Part shown: positions 16,908 through 26,700 of the stretch, piece after piece
Position numbering within the stretch: position 1 is the stretch's first letter
Layout: every line of letters starts with the position of its first letter
Source of the DNA: Nostoc sp. CMAA1605
GTDB lineage: Bacteria > Cyanobacteriota > Cyanobacteriia > Cyanobacteriales > Nostocaceae
Assembly: GCF_021596505.1 (NCBI RefSeq)
Contig: NZ_PJIZ01000064.1
Location: forward strand, 1 to 51,609
Direction of reading: 5' to 3'
Length of the DNA stretch: 51,609 bases
Program-made: the position numbers and the translations under genes
The notes under the pieces: generated by a model
Seen by the model: the letters and a program-made list of their open reading frames with translations, nothing else
Databases searched by the model: none
What the model was told of the DNA's origin: nothing

Positions 16908-19466
16908 ATGTCGCAGGATTTTACTAACAACCCAGACATGAAAAACATCCGCAAACGTCGGTTATCTAAATTACTGAAAATATTTGTTGTTTTAGTGTTA
17001 GTGCTGGGGTTATTGTTAGTATCTTTTTTGGGTTATACAATTCGGCGTTCTTTTCCTGTAGAAAATGGAGCGATCGCCATTTCTGGTATAAAAGCAGAAG
17101 TGAGAGTGCAACGGGATCAATGGGGTGTACCTCATATTTATGCAGCTAACTCCCACGACTTATTTATGGCGCAGGGTTACATCCATGCCCAAGACAGATT
17201 TTGGCAAATGGATTTATGGCGGCATATTGGTTCTGGTAGATTAGCAGAAATGTTTGGTGCTTCGCAATTAGATACCGATAAATATCTGCGAACTTTAGGC
17301 TGGGCAAGGGTGGCGCAACAAGAAATCCAGTCAATGGATGCACAGATGAAAGCTGATTTGCAAGCCTATGCTGATGGTGTAAAGGCCTATCTGCAAACCC
17401 ATCAAGGCAGTGCATTAAGTCTAGAATATGCGGTATTAAAATTACTCAATCCTGGCTATCAAGTCGCACCTTGGGAAATTCTCCATTCCCTGACTTGGGG
17501 TAAGGTGATGGCTTACGATTTGGGCAGAAATTTTCAAAGTGAAATTGAACGTACTATCTTACTAAAAACCCTCACACCTGAACAAGTCGAAGAACTTTTT
17601 CCCGCCTACCCCCAAGATTTGCCTGTGATTTTGCCGGAGTGGCAAACAGGAAAAACCACCCCAAAAGTAACTCACAAACCTGTAATTACTGATGTCTCAG
17701 AAATTGCGCCGACTTTAGAAGCTATGACTCAACCCATGTTGGCATTAGAAAAACTCATTGGGGAAACTGGAGTTGGTATTGGTTCAAATAATTGGGTAAT
17801 TGGGGGTAAACGTACAGCTACAGGTAAACCGATATTGGCGAATGATCCCCATTTAGCGGTGCAAATGCCTTCAATTTGGTATGAGGTGGGTTTACATTGC
17901 ACCACCAAAAATACTGAATGTCCTTACAATGTGACGGGGTTTTCCTTTGCAGGGATGTTGGGAGTAATTGTTGGACATAGCGATCGCATTGCGTGGGGTG
18001 TGACTAATGTACAATCCGATGTGATGGATCTATATATAGAGAAAATCAATCCCGATAACCCCAATCAATATGAAGTTAATGGTAAGTGGGTAGACATGAA
18101 ACTCGTGCCAGAGACTATTCAAATTGCTGGTAGTCAACCCCTTGTCCATACAGTCCGCTACACTAGACATGGGCCGATTCTTTCTGACGTTGCACCTAAT
18201 TTAAAACAGTTTCATCAAGCAATCAAATTACCCCAAAACTATGTTGTAGCTTTGCGGTGGACAGCATTAGAACCGACAAAATTAGTCTACTCAATTCCGC
18301 AAATGAATCGCGCTCAAAATTGGCAAGAATTCCGCGCTGCTGCTATTAATTTTGATGTGCCTGCACAAAATTTAGTCTATGCCGATGTTGATGGTAATAT
18401 CGGTTATCAAATGCCAGGAAAATTCCCGATTCGCACTCAAGGAAATGGACGCTACCCTGTTCCTGGTTGGACTGATGAATATGAATGGCAAGGTTATATA
18501 GACTTTGAAAAGTTACCTTATAGCTTTAATCCACCCCAAGGTTATATAGCTACTGCTAATAATTTAGTTGCTCAAGAATATCCTTATGTAATTACTACAG
18601 ATTGGGTTTATGGCTATCGCGCCCAGCGCATTGTAGAGATGATCGAAAAACAAAATCAGCCGATAGCTGTAAAAGATGTGGAGAAAATTCAGGGTGACAA
18701 TCTCAATTTAAATGCCCGTAATTTAGTGCCATTGCTGCAAAATCTGACTTTTGATGATTCTAGATTAAAAGCTGCTCAAAAACTGATACAAGACTGGAAT
18801 TTTCAACTAGACATGACATCATCGGCGGCGGCTTTATTTGAAGTATTTTATAAACATTTGCTAGCTGCAACATTTCATGATCAATTACCTCTAGACTACT
18901 TTCCGAGTGGGGGCGATCGCTGGTATGCTGTTTTGCAAAATCTCATCCAACAGCCTAATAGTAAATGGTGGGATAATACTAAAACTGCCCAGGTAGAAAC
19001 CCGCGATCAAATTTTCCAGCAAGCTTTTACAGCAGCTGTGGAGGAATTAGAAACTATTCAAGGGAAAAACCCGCAAGCTTGGAATTGGGGTGAGTTACAC
19101 AGCATTACATTTCGTAACGCCACCTTGGGAAAATCTGGTGTGGCTTTGATTGAATCTATATTTAATCGCGGTGCTTTCAGTACAGCCGGAAACGGCGAAA
19201 CAGTGAATGCTAACCGTTGGCGAGCAAATGAATCATTTGAAGTGACTGATATTCCTTCACTACGCATGATTGTCGATTTAAGTAATTTGGATAATTCTTT
19301 AGCTATTCATACACCTGGACAGTCTGGTCACGCTTTCCATAAACACTATGCTGATATGATTGAGCCTTGGCGCAATCTCAAATATCACCCCATGCTTTGG
19401 GAGCAAAAAACCATTGCAACCCAAGTGACAGCAACATTAAGATTAACACCAAAATCCAGCGATTAA
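16908..19466 (+). CDS. Penicillin acylase family (Ntn-hydrolase) protein
   Basis: An 852-residue periplasmic or membrane-anchored amidohydrolase of the penicillin G acylase/acyl-homoserine-lactone acylase family, which is made as a precursor and self-cleaves. A positively charged N-terminus precedes one membrane segment (about 22-45). The alpha-chain signature is RDQWGVPHIYAANSHDLFMA followed by GYIHAQDRFWQMDLWR. The autocatalytic site is GVGIGSNNWVIGGKRT, so Ser293 would be the new N-terminal nucleophile of the beta chain, followed by ILANDPHLAVQMPSIWYE. The length is normal. Possible roles are N-acyl homoserine lactone breakdown or release of acylated peptides; the substrate cannot be read from sequence. 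An alternative start is the ATG at 16938. The gene is divergent from the CyRepA1 gene. Confidence 0.9.
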   Translation: MSQDFTNNPDMKNIRKRRLSKLLKIFVVLVLVLGLLLVSFLGYTIRRSFPVENGAIAISGIKAEVRVQRDQWGVPHIYAANSHDLFMAQGYIHAQDRFWQMDLWRHIGSGRLAEMFGASQLDTDKYLRTLGWARVAQQEIQSMDAQMKADLQAYADGVKAYLQTHQGSALSLEYAVLKLLNPGYQVAPWEILHSLTWGKVMAYDLGRNFQSEIERTILLKTLTPEQVEELFPAYPQDLPVILPEWQTGKTTPKVTHKPVITDVSEIAPTLEAMTQPMLALEKLIGETGVGIGSNNWVIGGKRTATGKPILANDPHLAVQMPSIWYEVGLHCTTKNTECPYNVTGFSFAGMLGVIVGHSDRIAWGVTNVQSDVMDLYIEKINPDNPNQYEVNGKWVDMKLVPETIQIAGSQPLVHTVRYTRHGPILSDVAPNLKQFHQAIKLPQNYVVALRWTALEPTKLVYSIPQMNRAQNWQEFRAAAINFDVPAQNLVYADVDGNIGYQMPGKFPIRTQGNGRYPVPGWTDEYEWQGYIDFEKLPYSFNPPQGYIATANNLVAQEYPYVITTDWVYGYRAQRIVEMIEKQNQPIAVKDVEKIQGDNLNLNARNLVPLLQNLTFDDSRLKAAQKLIQDWNFQLDMTSSAAALFEVFYKHLLAATFHDQLPLDYFPSGGDRWYAVLQNLIQQPNSKWWDNTKTAQVETRDQIFQQAFTAAVEELETIQGKNPQAWNWGELHSITFRNATLGKSGVALIESIFNRGAFSTAGNGETVNANRWRANESFEVTDIPSLRMIVDLSNLDNSLAIHTPGQSGHAFHKHYADMIEPWRNLKYHPMLWEQKTIATQVTATLRLTPKSSD

Positions 19467-19700
19467 TTTCCGTGAGTAAAGTTTTTTCTCTCATCTACGG
19501 AAAAACCATCTCGGAAGATGTATATCTAATTTAACTTTTTTCGATTTCAGTGTAATTCCATACACCTCTGAAAAAGAATGAAGTATAAAGTAACAGGGCT
19601 AAAAAAGTCAGAAGCTAAACTAGCGTTGACTTATATTTTTGTAAACTCATTGTTTTATATGCCCATTTTTACGGAAATATTGCTGGAGAAATCACAACAT

Positions 19701-20144
19701 ATGTCACTTACGCTGAAAAAAACTGCTACGCTTTCTCTTGTAGCTGCGATCGCAGTATTATTTGCGGGATGCGGAGAAAGCAAAGTTGCCCAATGTAATA
19801 AAGTGATCACAGTAGCTAACAAAGCAGCAACATTAGGTCAACAATTTGGCAAAAATCCCAATTCTTCCAAGGGGTCTAAAGGCTTAACTGAACTTGCTAC
19901 TAAGATAGATGGGATTGGCACAGAAATGAAAGCTGTGACAGTTAGTGATGAACAATTAAAAGGTTTTCAGGGACGCTTTCTCACACTCTATCAAGATATC
20001 AGCAAAGGTTTAAATGATGCTGCTGCGGCTATAGATAAAAAGAATATCCGTGATGCTAATCGCTTTTTAGTCAGCTTACAAAAGAGTAGTGTTGACGAAA
20101 GTACAATTGTCAAAGAAATTAATACCTACTGCGGTGCTAAATAG
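19701..20144 (+). CDS. Small predicted lipoprotein
   Basis: A 147-residue protein of unknown function. The N-terminus has lysines, a hydrophobic stretch (LSLVAAIAVLFAG) and a lipobox ending in GC before GES, so it should be lipid-anchored in the envelope. The mature part is mostly helical, with a KVITVANKAATLGQQF segment and two further cysteines (in VAQCNKV and at the C-terminal TYCGAK) that could form a disulphide. The ATG at 19701 is chosen over the longer frame from 19578: it has GGAGA about 11 nt upstream and places the signal peptide correctly. Similar small lipoproteins occur in other Nostocales, but I know of no assigned role. A terminator follows at 20176. Confidence 0.75.
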   Translation: MSLTLKKTATLSLVAAIAVLFAGCGESKVAQCNKVITVANKAATLGQQFGKNPNSSKGSKGLTELATKIDGIGTEMKAVTVSDEQLKGFQGRFLTLYQDISKGLNDAAAAIDKKNIRDANRFLVSLQKSSVDESTIVKEINTYCGAK

Positions 20145-20175
20145 ACATTGTATTCGTCTTTATAATACTTCTCAT

Positions 20176-20208
20176 CCCCAGTTTCTTAGAGAGACTGGGG
20201 TGTTTTTA
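20176..20208 (+). terminator. Rho-independent terminator after the lipoprotein gene
   Basis: CCCCAGT (20176-20182) pairs with ACTGGGG (20194-20200). An extra TCT/AGA pairing lies inside the loop, and TGTTTTTATT follows. It is a good intrinsic terminator for the plus-strand lipoprotein gene. GGGGATT heptamers (about 20217-20253) come straight after it. Confidence 0.8.
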
Positions 20209-20290
20209 TTAGTTAGGGATTAGGGATTGGGGATTGGGGATTGGGGATTGGGGAAATTTGAAAATATTCTTTTACCCCATAATCACTGTA

Positions 20291-20614
20291 TCACGTGATT
20301 ATTTTTATTACCTTCTTCTTCAAAATCTCAATTAATTTAGCATCCATATATTCAAATTCGTCTGGGATATCTAAACAGATAACTCTCTTATTTTTTAAGA
20401 ATGGCTGAAATTTTTGTGCTAGTTTAATTTTATGTGATTTTTCCATGACAAAAATAATATCAGCCCACTCAATAGCCTCTGTAGATAGTGGTACTTCTGC
20501 ATAGTGATCCAAACCTGCGGAATCTGTTTCTATGCCTTCGTACTCAGCAAATACAGCTTCCGCCGTAGGGCTTCGCAATCGATTTTGACTACAAATAAAT
20601 AACAGTTTTTTCAT
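20291..20614 (-). CDS. Low-molecular-weight protein tyrosine phosphatase-like protein
   Basis: A 107-residue cytoplasmic protein of the low-molecular-weight phosphotyrosine phosphatase/arsenate reductase fold. The N-terminal P-loop LFICSQNRLRSPTAEAVF holds the CX5R motif (Cys8, Arg14). DIPDEFEYMD near residue 83 supplies the DP-loop-like aspartate, and EWADIIFVMEKSHK matches the family core. It belongs to the short (about 105-110 aa) version rather than the 150-aa Wzb type. It could dephosphorylate a BY-kinase or another protein; that is inference from the presence of a BY-kinase 8 kb away. It is a single gene on the minus strand between the lipoprotein and the haemagglutinin-type gene. Confidence 0.82.
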   Translation of the reverse strand: MKKLLFICSQNRLRSPTAEAVFAEYEGIETDSAGLDHYAEVPLSTEAIEWADIIFVMEKSHKIKLAQKFQPFLKNKRVICLDIPDEFEYMDAKLIEILKKKVIKIIT

Positions 20615-20806
20615 TAATTAAATTATATAGGAATTTGATTCGATGATTAAACATACTGGCATCAACCTTATATTACGCAGGTAATTGAAGCGGAACGGTT
20701 TAACTGTGAAGTTTTTCCTAAAACTTAAACTACTGGCTATAGCAATGTTTAAAAAAATACTTAATTGGGAAAAATATATACAGGGTAGAAAATTAGAGGT
20801 AGGTTG

Positions 20807-23461
20807 ATGAAAGTAAGTTTTGCTGGATTTAGCTTCATTGGCGCAATTTTCATATCTGTCAGTTACAACGTTAGTGTTCAAGCTCAAGTCAATTCTGATA
20901 ATACTCTCGGAACTACTGTTAAAGGTATTGATAATTACACAATTACTAATGGCACTCGTGTTGGCAATAATTTATTTCATAGCTTCAGCCAATTCTCTAT
21001 TCCCAGCAACGGCTCTGTATTATTCGACAATGCTACTGATATTCAAAATATTTTTAGTCGGGTAACTGGCGGGAATGTTTCTCAAATTAATGGTGTAATT
21101 AGGGCTAATGGTACTGCCAATTTATTTTTACTCAACCCAGCCGGAATTATTTTTGATGCCAAGGCCAGCTTAAACATTGGTGGTTCATTTTTTGGCACAA
21201 CTGCTAATAGCATCAAATTTGCTGATGGTGCTGAGTTTAGTGTAGTGAATCCCAATGCCAACACATTGTTAACTATCAGCGTGCCAATTGGCTTGCAAAT
21301 GGGCAGTAATCCTGCCTCAATTAACGTTTATGGGGCAAAATTAGCAGTCCCAGCAAAAAATACATTTACACTGGTAGGGAACAACTTAACTTTTGATCAG
21401 AGTAGCATTACTGCTCGCGATGGCAGAGTAGAATTAGCCAGTGTCGCAGCAAATAATCTCGTAGGACTGTCAACAAACACTACTGGATTTAGCTTAAATT
21501 TGAATGGTGTGAATCAGTTCCAAAATATCAACTTTAGTAATGCAGCCAGGGTTGATACGAGTGGAAACCAAGGTGGTGCGATCGCTCTCCACGGACAAAA
21601 AATTACTCTGTCTGGTTCTTCAAGTATCACGTCCCACACTTTAGGCACAAGCTCAGGGCAAGGTATTCTCATCAAAGCTTCCGAATCCTTGGAATTAATC
21701 GGTCAGCCAGCCCTCTCTAACACTACAATTGCAGCTTACTCCCAACCAACAGCTAGGGGAAGGGGCGGTGATGTGACCATTGAAACACCCATTCTCAATG
21801 TTTTGAATGGCGCGCAAATTAACACCCGTGCTTATGGAATAGGTGATTCGGGCAATATTACAGTCAAGAGTACAGTTGTCAACGTGATTGGGGAAGCCAT
21901 CTATACACCGACAAAACAGCGATTTAGTGTGAGTACCTTAGCGGCAAATACAATGAATGGTTCCCAAGGTCGGGGGGGTGATGTCGTCATTGATGCCGCA
22001 CAAGTCAACATTCGAGACGGGGCTGAATTGCGTGCTACCGCTAGAGGTACTGGTGATGGTGGCAATATTATCGTGACAGCCAATAACTTGAGTATCACAG
22101 GTGAGACTGCCACAGGTGAACCTGCATTTTTGACAGGGATGAGTACCAGCATCCGTGAATACGCCACAGGTAGGGGTGGAGATATCATTCTCAATGTCGG
22201 TAAATTAGAGGTTTTAAATGGCCCTGGTATTCGTACAGGTACTTATGGCGAGGGTATATCGGGGGACATTATTGTGAATGCTGATGAAGTAACCGTGGCT
22301 GGTAGTTCTTCGACTGGTGTGTCTAGCAGATTTTTTGCCTCCACCAATGGTAACTATGATTTTACGACTGAACAACTGATTAGTCTGGGTAAGGGACAAG
22401 GTGGCAACATTACTTTTAATGTTGGTAAGCTCAACTTACTTGACGGAGGCAGAATTTCTACCTCAACTGAAACCTACGGTCAAGCCGGAAATATTTCCAT
22501 TCAAGCTAATTCCATTAATATTGCAGGTGTCAGTCAACTGCCGAGTGGTCAATTGCTCTACTCCCTGGATGCTACTGGCCCTAGTGGGTTGTATGCTTCT
22601 TCTACAGGCCCTGGTGTTGCGGGTTCGGTAAATCTGACCACAGAGAAATTGAGTCTTGGCGATCGCGGCGAAATTGTAGTTAGCGGCAAAGGGACAGGAG
22701 ACGCTGGTAATATGCTCATCCGGGCTAATTATCTGAATCTAGATCAAGCCAGCAAACTTTATTCTGAAGCCAATACAGGGGAAGGCGGTAATATTGACCT
22801 GCAAGTCCGTGATCTCTTACTGATGCGTAATGGCAGTTACATCAGTGCAGAAGCAGGTGGTAATGGGGGTAATATTACAATTAACGCTCCTAATATTGTC
22901 GGTTTAGAAAACAGTGACATTATTGCCAATGCAGTGAAAGGAAGGGGTGGCAATATTCAGATTACAACTCAGGGAATCATTGGCTTGCAATATCGCAATC
23001 TGTTGAATCCTAGAGAAGTTGTCACAAATGACATTACCGCTAGCTCTCAGTTTAACGTCAATGGTACTGTGCAAATTCATAATACTGGTGTTGACTCGAA
23101 CTTTGGTGTAATAGAACTACCAGAAAATTTCACCGATCCGTCCCAAAAAATCACTAGTGGTTGTGCTGCTAGCACTGATAGTAGTTTTGTGGCCATAGGA
23201 AGGGGTGGTGTTCCCAAAAATCCTAGTGAGGATATTAGGAGCGATCGCACTTGGTCTGATACGCGTGATATCTCTCGATTCCGCACAAGACAACAAGTAG
23301 AAGCTCCAATTGCCAAATCAACAGAAGTTCCGGTGCAAGCTACATCTTGGCATCGTAATCACCAAGGCAAAATTGAATTAATTGCCGATAAATCTTCGAT
23401 GAATTCGCCACCATCACTAACTTGTGCGGAAGTCTCGAAGACAAGCTTGCACTCACACTAA
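20807..23461 (+). CDS. Filamentous haemagglutinin N-terminal (TpsA-type) secreted protein
   Basis: An 884-residue secreted exoprotein of two-partner secretion type. The signal peptide (1-25) ends VQAQ. The TPS/FHA N-terminal domain (about 26-175) shows NLFHSFSQFSIPSNGSVLF and the NLFLLNPAGIIF block that is diagnostic of cyanobacterial TpsA proteins. The remainder is a beta-helix of glycine-rich, loosely repeated strands (GRGGDVTIET, GSGGNIT-like, GEGGNIDLQV, GNGGNITIN). The C-terminal tail has ITSGCAASTDSSFVAIGRGG, shared by this cyanobacterial group. A TpsB outer-membrane transporter is expected but none lies in the window. The ATG at 20807 has GAGG about 10 nt upstream; the TTG just before it is not needed. 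The role is probably adhesion or surface coating. Confidence 0.88.
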   Translation: MKVSFAGFSFIGAIFISVSYNVSVQAQVNSDNTLGTTVKGIDNYTITNGTRVGNNLFHSFSQFSIPSNGSVLFDNATDIQNIFSRVTGGNVSQINGVIRANGTANLFLLNPAGIIFDAKASLNIGGSFFGTTANSIKFADGAEFSVVNPNANTLLTISVPIGLQMGSNPASINVYGAKLAVPAKNTFTLVGNNLTFDQSSITARDGRVELASVAANNLVGLSTNTTGFSLNLNGVNQFQNINFSNAARVDTSGNQGGAIALHGQKITLSGSSSITSHTLGTSSGQGILIKASESLELIGQPALSNTTIAAYSQPTARGRGGDVTIETPILNVLNGAQINTRAYGIGDSGNITVKSTVVNVIGEAIYTPTKQRFSVSTLAANTMNGSQGRGGDVVIDAAQVNIRDGAELRATARGTGDGGNIIVTANNLSITGETATGEPAFLTGMSTSIREYATGRGGDIILNVGKLEVLNGPGIRTGTYGEGISGDIIVNADEVTVAGSSSTGVSSRFFASTNGNYDFTTEQLISLGKGQGGNITFNVGKLNLLDGGRISTSTETYGQAGNISIQANSINIAGVSQLPSGQLLYSLDATGPSGLYASSTGPGVAGSVNLTTEKLSLGDRGEIVVSGKGTGDAGNMLIRANYLNLDQASKLYSEANTGEGGNIDLQVRDLLLMRNGSYISAEAGGNGGNITINAPNIVGLENSDIIANAVKGRGGNIQITTQGIIGLQYRNLLNPREVVTNDITASSQFNVNGTVQIHNTGVDSNFGVIELPENFTDPSQKITSGCAASTDSSFVAIGRGGVPKNPSEDIRSDRTWSDTRDISRFRTRQQVEAPIAKSTEVPVQATSWHRNHQGKIELIADKSSMNSPPSLTCAEVSKTSLHSH

Positions 23462-23612
23462 AGACCAAAAGAGTGCTGTTAGCGGTAGCGCGGCGTTTAG
23501 TCGGTGCTAAGTGCTGAGTAAAAAGTAAGATTAATTGCACGGGCTGAACGCTAGCACATAGGTCACAAGCCCCTAGATTTATCCGTGAGGTATTTAATTT
23601 TGAATTCGGAGC
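23462..23612. repeat. Dispersed GCGGCGTTTAGTCGGTGCT repeat
   Basis: Just after the TpsA stop codon (about 23473-23520) lies a copy of the dispersed repeat with core GTTAGCGGTAGCGCGGCG followed by TTTAGTCGGTGCT. It is related to copies near 945-985 (inverted), 27965 and 39890. No coding potential is seen. Confidence 0.6.
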
Positions 23613-23740
23613 TTATACCAATTCTCCAAAATTAAGCAACAGATGCAAAGCTTGAAACCCAGGTGGTATCTGACTTTCTTAATTGCGAATTGCGAATTGC
23701 GTTAGCGTAGCGGGACGAAGTCCATTGCGAATTGGTATTA
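23613..23740. mobile_element. MITE-like element, family B copy 1, with TTA target duplication
   Basis: This 122-bp element (23616-23737) has terminal repeats TACCAATTC/GAATTGGTA flanked by TTA on both sides (23613-23615 and 23738-23740). Its interior AAATT, CAGAT and AAACCCA blocks, and its GCGTAGCGGGACGAAGTCC segment with AATTGCG units, recur in inverse orientation at 45257-45449. There is no ORF. The right TTA is the complement of the TAA stop of the 1356-aa membrane protein gene. Confidence 0.75.
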
Positions 23741-26700
23741 TTCCCACTCATCAAGTTCATGATTGGTATTACGTAACAACGAGGTGATTTGAGTACGGTG
23801 GGTTTCAAAGTTAGCGGCGATGGAAATCAAAGCAATACCGACTAGCAAACCGACAACCCATTTTAGGAAGGGGTAGCGCAAGCTAAATATTACTAGTTGA
23901 TAAATACTGGTGAATAGGAAGCTAATTGTCCCAACGTAAAGGAATGCTCGTATCCGCAAAGCTAACCCCACAAAGATGAAAGCTAATGCAGAGGCTCCTG
24001 CTATGAGAGGTGTGTGTTGATAAAATACGATCGCCCAACCACAAATTACACCACTACCAATGACTCTGAAGGTGTGACGGGCGAGTTTATTTTCTGGTTG
24101 TCGCAGTGCAGGATCAAATTGAGCGAGATACAGCAGTGATAAACCAATCACTGTCACATACCATAGGGAATCATACAGGCGTAAACTATGTAACCACGAA
24201 AATAACGCCCAGTCTATCAACACCACACTAATGTATGTAAAGCGGATATTTTCCCTGAGCTTGGCAAGTAAAAGATAATACCCAGCCGCTATCACTAAGG
24301 TAATGGGGTAAACTGCCAGCCTAGTTTCCGTGAGAATCACTAAGGGGAAAATATAAGCAGCTAACCGCCAAGGTTTTTGATTCCAGCCCCAACGTTCCCA
24401 GGGCAGCAGGTATAAAAAGTAGGCAAATACGCAGGCGATCGCCCCATTCCAAGGCACTAAGGGGCCAGTTAACCATTGTCCGACGGCGGTTTCTCGCCAA
24501 TAAACTCTCATCCCCGCCACTAAGAGGAAGCCAAGGTAAACCCACAAGTCAGTAACAGGAATACGACCAAATACGGGGGGTTGATTAGCATTAGCGGTTT
24601 GTTTGCCTTGTAATATGGCGTAGGCAATTAAAAATGCCCCTGTTCCTAAACCCACTAGTCGGTTAACGACAATTGGTTGGGAAATTGCAGCCATCAGTAA
24701 GCAACTACTCCAAACCCAATGTAAATGGGCAATTCCTTGGAGTTCACGCCGACTAAGGCGCAACCACGTTACTAACCACGGAGTCAAAACCCGATAGAGG
24801 GACATGATTCCAGTTCCCAGGGTAGCCATTGCAATTAAACCATCGCCCAAGCCACCGCCGGAGGCTTGTAACATTTGGTAGAACAGCAATTCATAGGCGG
24901 AAACAGAAATCCCAATAATCCCTAAATACAGCAGGGGTTTTAACTCACGGTTGCGTCGTCCAACACCTACGAAAATTAACGCTACACCTAAAGAACACAA
25001 CCCAGACCAATTAGTAAAGACATTTACCCTCAGCAGGACGCTAAATACACCATAAATGACTGGTAAAACGTGGAAACTGCTAGGAAGCTTGGTCAGTTGG
25101 TGTTTACGCCGCCACCATTCGCCAAAAAGTTGGGAGAATAAACCCAAGGCAATGTTAGCAATGGCAACCCGAATAATCGAGTGTCCGCCGAAGCTTAACA
25201 CCTGGGTAACTAATAATTCTACGCACCAACCAATCCCATAAAATGCCCAGTTTGTCGGTTGTCGCCAACTGCGATAAATAATGGCGACTAATGTAATGGC
25301 TGTGGCGACTAAATACCAAAATCCAGGGGTGAAACCTACATAAACAGAGGATGAGTAGAGAGTCAGGAATAATAACTCTACAGTACACAAGGAGATCGCC
25401 CATTGGTCACAAGCGGCGGCATAAATTCCCCCTAAAGTCGGAGGCAAATCATCATCTGTATTGACTTCCCCATGCCCCATGCCCCATGCCCCATGCCCAA
25501 TGCCCAATGCCCGATGCCCCAACCATAAGCTTAAAATAGCGATCGCACATACAATCAACCATCCTGGTCTAGCTAGGCGTGGCACACCAGGAATACCTTC
25601 CCACAGTAACGCCGCGATGAGACTTAAGCCAAAACCAATGTTAATAACGGCAAATTTTTGCTGGCGTAGATGGCGGGTGTTGACATACATCACACCAGTT
25701 CCCACCGCTAAACCAATTAGTTGTATTCCTGGTAAGGGTAGGGTGAGTAACTGTGCCACAAATATAGTGATGACAGCCGATAAGCTATTTGTAGTCCGGT
25801 TTTGGGTTGTGCGACTAGCTAAAACCGTGAGGGCGATGGGTGTAGTTAACCAAATGACTCCCCAATAGTCTTGAGATTGAAAGTTTGGGGTGCTGTCTGT
25901 GCCGAATATCAGCCATTGCAGTAGTAGGGAAGGTATACCCTCTAAGGCTTCTATGACTAGTTGAGCATTTGTCCACAACATCAAGAAACTCACCGCCGCC
26001 AGGAAAAATCCCATGTGCCATGCGCTTTGTCGCCAGATGTTTTGACCTAACCCCCTAACCCCCTTCCCTGTGAGGGAAGGGGGAATATTGGCTGGTTCTG
26101 TATTAAGCAGACAAAATCCCCACTCTCCTAGCATCAGTATCAATAAAATACTTGCCCACAAATGCAATGCTAAATTCGGTAGTAGCCAATTAATGACTGA
26201 ACAGAATGTCAGCATTCCCATTGTGTGTGTTAGATACACCAAGGGGACGGGAACAGGAGAACGCCGCTTGCTGACTACTGCCAGAGTAATGGTAGAACAC
26301 AGGAAATTTAGCGATCGCAAGGTAGGATTAACGGTAGCGATCGTAGTTAAACAAGCTCCGAATACCAGACTGAGAAATTCGCTAAATTTGGCTAAATCGC
26401 GCTTTTGGGCTGTGTGTAAAGTCTCTGTCACTACTACCATGAACAGGAGGTAGGGAAATAACACCACACTCAATAAAGCCCAAGGTTCATTTTGCGCCTG
26501 GGTAAGTTGTGTTCCCACGGTGATAGCCAACTGCTGTAACCCAGAGGGAATTAACCGCCAACCCAACCAAATCGCCTGTAAACCAATAACGAACAGTAAA
26601 AATAAATCAATCTGTAAACTGTATCTGTACAGTCGGGCTGTCACCACCCACAAAGCCAGTCCACTCACTGCTATAGCTTGGGCTGGATGATTAAATACCG

